From positions 1 through 15,841 of the forward strand of contig NZ_URDP01000044.1 of assembly GCF_900546705.1 (NCBI RefSeq): a stretch of DNA of 15,841 nt, in the 5' to 3' direction. The translations under genes were made by a program, and so were the position numbers. This DNA is from an uncultured Oscillibacter sp. GTDB taxonomy: Bacteria; Bacillota; Clostridia; Oscillospirales; Oscillospiraceae. The notes under the pieces were generated by a model. It ran no database searches. It was given only the letters and a program-made list of their open reading frames with translations, and was not told where the DNA came from. Numbering within the stretch: the stretch's first letter is position 1; the number at the start of each line of letters is the position of its first letter. Below are positions 14,136 to 15,841 of this stretch, piece by piece.

Positions 14136-14208
14136 CCCCGTTTGCCAAAGTCCCGTTTCGTCAGCTTCCAAAAATTTTACATAAAATTCAAGTGAGGAGA
14201 GATTCACC

Positions 14209-14922
14209 ATGGAAAAGCGCGAACAGCTCTATGAAGGAAAGGCCAAGAAGGTTTTCGCCACCGACGACCCCCAGCTGCTCATCGTCTCCTACAAGGACGA
14301 TGCCACCGCCTTCAACGGTCTGAAGAAGGGCACCATTGCCGGCAAGGGCGCCATCAACAACCGCATGACCAACAACCTCATGCGCCGTCTGGAGGCGCAG
14401 GGCATCCCCACCCACTTCGTCCAGGAGCTCAGCGACCGGGAGACCGTGGTCAAGAAGGTGTCCATCGTGCCTCTGGAGGTCATCATCCGCAACATCTCCG
14501 CCGGCTCCTTCGCCAAGCGCTACGGCGTGGAAGAGGGCATCGTGTTTGACCAGCCCACCATCGAGTTCTCCTATAAAAACGACGAGCTGGGCGACCCCCT
14601 GCTCAACAGCTACCACGCCCTGGCCCTGAAGCTGGCCACCGCCGAGGAGATCGAGCTCATCAAAAAGTACGCCTTTGCCGTCAACGACCTTTTGAAGGGC
14701 TTCATGAAGGAGATCGGCATCGACCTGGTGGACTTCAAGCTGGAGTTCGGCAAGACCGCCGACGGGACCATCGTCCTGGCCGACGAGATCAGCCCCGACA
14801 CCTGCCGTCTGTGGGACGAGAAGACCCACGAGAAGCTGGACAAGGACCGCTTCCGCCGGGATCTGGGCGGCGCCGAGGAGGCCTACGAAGAGGTCATGCG
14901 CCGTCTCATGGGGGACAAGTAA
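14209..14922 (+). CDS. purC: Phosphoribosylaminoimidazole-succinocarboxamide synthase
   Basis: SAICAR synthetase, which joins aspartate to CAIR using ATP in the step after PurE. The 237 residues match the short bacterial form. Seen in order are LYEGKAKKVF near the N-terminus, GKGAINNRMTN, the signature PLEVIIRNISAGSFAKRYG, IDLVDFKLEFG, and LADEISPDTCRLWD, which binds nucleotide and substrate. The ATG at 14209 follows GAGGAGA by seven bases. A 73-base AT-rich gap separates it from purE, without a terminator; a weak internal promoter cannot be excluded. Its stop codon is immediately followed by the next ATG. Confidence 0.97.
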   Translation: MEKREQLYEGKAKKVFATDDPQLLIVSYKDDATAFNGLKKGTIAGKGAINNRMTNNLMRRLEAQGIPTHFVQELSDRETVVKKVSIVPLEVIIRNISAGSFAKRYGVEEGIVFDQPTIEFSYKNDELGDPLLNSYHALALKLATAEEIELIKKYAFAVNDLLKGFMKEIGIDLVDFKLEFGKTADGTIVLADEISPDTCRLWDEKTHEKLDKDRFRRDLGGAEEAYEEVMRRLMGDK

Positions 14923-15841
14923 ATGGGCGGATTTTTCGGAGCGATCTCCAAGCGTGACTGCGTGCTGGATGTGTTTTTCGGCACGGACTACCACTCCCAT
15001 CTGGGCACCCGCCGGGGCGGCATGGCCATCTACGACGCCGCCGACGGCTTCCAGCGCCAGATCCACAACATTGAAAACGCCCCGTTCCGCACCAAGTTCG
15101 AGCGGGACCTGGCGTCCTTCCACGGCACGGCCGGCATCGGCTGCATCTCCGACACCGACCCCCAGCCCCTGCTGGTGCGCTCTCACTTAGGCCTCTACGC
15201 CATCACCACCGTGGGCATCATCACCAACGCCGAGTCCCTGGTGGACCAGTACTTCTCCGACCACGGACACCAGTTCATGGCTCAGTCCAGCGGCAAGATC
15301 AACGAGACGGAGCTGACGGCGGCCCTCATCAACCAGTGTGACTCCCTGGTGGAGGGCATCCGCCACGCCCAGGACGTGATCGACGGGTCCACCACCATTT
15401 TGATCCTCACTCCCGAGGGCATTATCGCCGCCCGGGACAAGCTGGGCCGGCTCCCGGTGCTGGTGGGCAAAAACGACGAGGGATGCTGCGTGTCCTTCGA
15501 GTCCTTCGCCTACCAGAAGCTGGGCTACCAGACCTGCTACGAGCTGGGGCCCCGGGAGATCGTCCGGGTCACGGCGGAGGGGTGCGAGTCCCTCTCCCCC
15601 GCCGGGGAGAAAATGCGCATCTGCGCCTTCCTCTGGACCTACTACGGCTACCCCAACTCCAACTATGAGGGCGTGAACGTGGAGGTCATGCGCTACCGCA
15701 ACGGCGAGATCATGGCCCGGGACGAGGTGGCCCAGGGCCGCCTGCCCAAGGTGGACTACGTGGCCGGCGTGCCGGACTCCGGCGTGCCCCACGCCATCGG
15801 CTTTGCCAACCGCAGCGGCAAGCCCTTCGCCCGCCCCTTCG
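14923..15841 (+). CDS. PurF-like (amidophosphoribosyltransferase-related) protein lacking the glutaminase active site; truncated by window edge
   Basis: 306 residues are present. The N-terminal Ntn-hydrolase-type domain and the start of the phosphoribosyltransferase domain align with PurF. Matching segments are GTRRGGMAIY (28-37), ILTPEGIIAARDKLGRLPVLVGK (161-183), GPREIV (209-214), CAFLWTYYGYPNS (234-246) and VPDSGVPHAIGFA (283-295). PurF makes phosphoribosylamine from PRPP and glutamine. Here the protein begins MGGFFG instead of M-CG-x-x-G, so the nucleophilic Cys is Gly. The glutamine-binding GHVRY is replaced by GIGCIS (71-76), and the HNG oxyanion motif by TVG (96-98). The PRPP loop lies beyond the window. 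It starts directly after the purC stop. It may be an ammonia-using, regulatory or partner subunit of the first purine step; the symbol is withheld. Confidence 0.88.
   Translation, partial: MGGFFGAISKRDCVLDVFFGTDYHSHLGTRRGGMAIYDAADGFQRQIHNIENAPFRTKFERDLASFHGTAGIGCISDTDPQPLLVRSHLGLYAITTVGIITNAESLVDQYFSDHGHQFMAQSSGKINETELTAALINQCDSLVEGIRHAQDVIDGSTTILILTPEGIIAARDKLGRLPVLVGKNDEGCCVSFESFAYQKLGYQTCYELGPREIVRVTAEGCESLSPAGEKMRICAFLWTYYGYPNSNYEGVNVEVMRYRNGEIMARDEVAQGRLPKVDYVAGVPDSGVPHAIGFANRSGKPFARPF

Noticed and set aside
1..15841. CRISPR arrays, tRNA or rRNA genes, insertion sequences, attachment sites
   Set aside because: No regularly spaced direct repeats, cloverleaf structures, transposase motifs or terminal repeats flanking genes were seen. 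The palindromes present are explained as terminators, leaders or the 5492-5653 repeat cluster.

Overview
The window looks like a chromosomal segment from a GC-rich, strictly anaerobic member of the Clostridia, most likely an Oscillospiraceae-type gut bacterium. This is an inference from four things: strong GGAGG-type ribosome sites, Firmicutes-style -35/-10 promoters, a lysine riboswitch, and an oxygen-sensitive class III ribonucleotide reductase. No mobile element, phage gene, tRNA, rRNA or CRISPR array is visible, and base composition is even. It reads as ordinary core chromosome with several unusual details.

Layout. Bases 1-1723 (minus) are the first two thirds of DNA polymerase I, cut by the window edge. 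A PAP2-family membrane phosphatase lies at 1797-2330 (minus). The 493-base gap that follows holds a consensus promoter, a lysine riboswitch and its intrinsic terminator. These control a three-gene polar amino acid ABC importer (2824-5484, plus), here assigned to lysine. A cluster of inverted repeats and a strong terminator (5492-5712) separate this operon from a convergent C39-like peptidase lipoprotein (5766-6581, minus).

The centre is a deoxynucleotide synthesis block on the plus strand. It has nrdG (6873-7568), nrdD carrying a C-terminal CPNC redoxin domain (7743-10130), and a thioredoxin reductase-like gene (10190-11104). Both nrd promoters carry a pair of NrdR-box-like sites with the same 32-base period. 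I infer one NrdR-controlled system in which the reductase may recharge the redoxin domain built into NrdD. This is the most interesting functional unit in the window.

On the minus strand, a divergent shikimate kinase-like gene (11157-11669) and a D-2-hydroxyacid dehydrogenase (11674-12660) form a two-gene operon. Divergent from it is a purine operon on the plus strand: a GntR/UTRA regulator (12893), purE (13644), purC (14209) and a PurF-like gene (14923 to the end). The regulator has two tandem GGT-N3-ACC palindromes between its promoter and ribosome site. The PurF-like protein keeps the PurF fold signatures but has lost the glutaminase nucleophile, the glutamine-binding Arg motif and the oxyanion-hole Asn-Gly.
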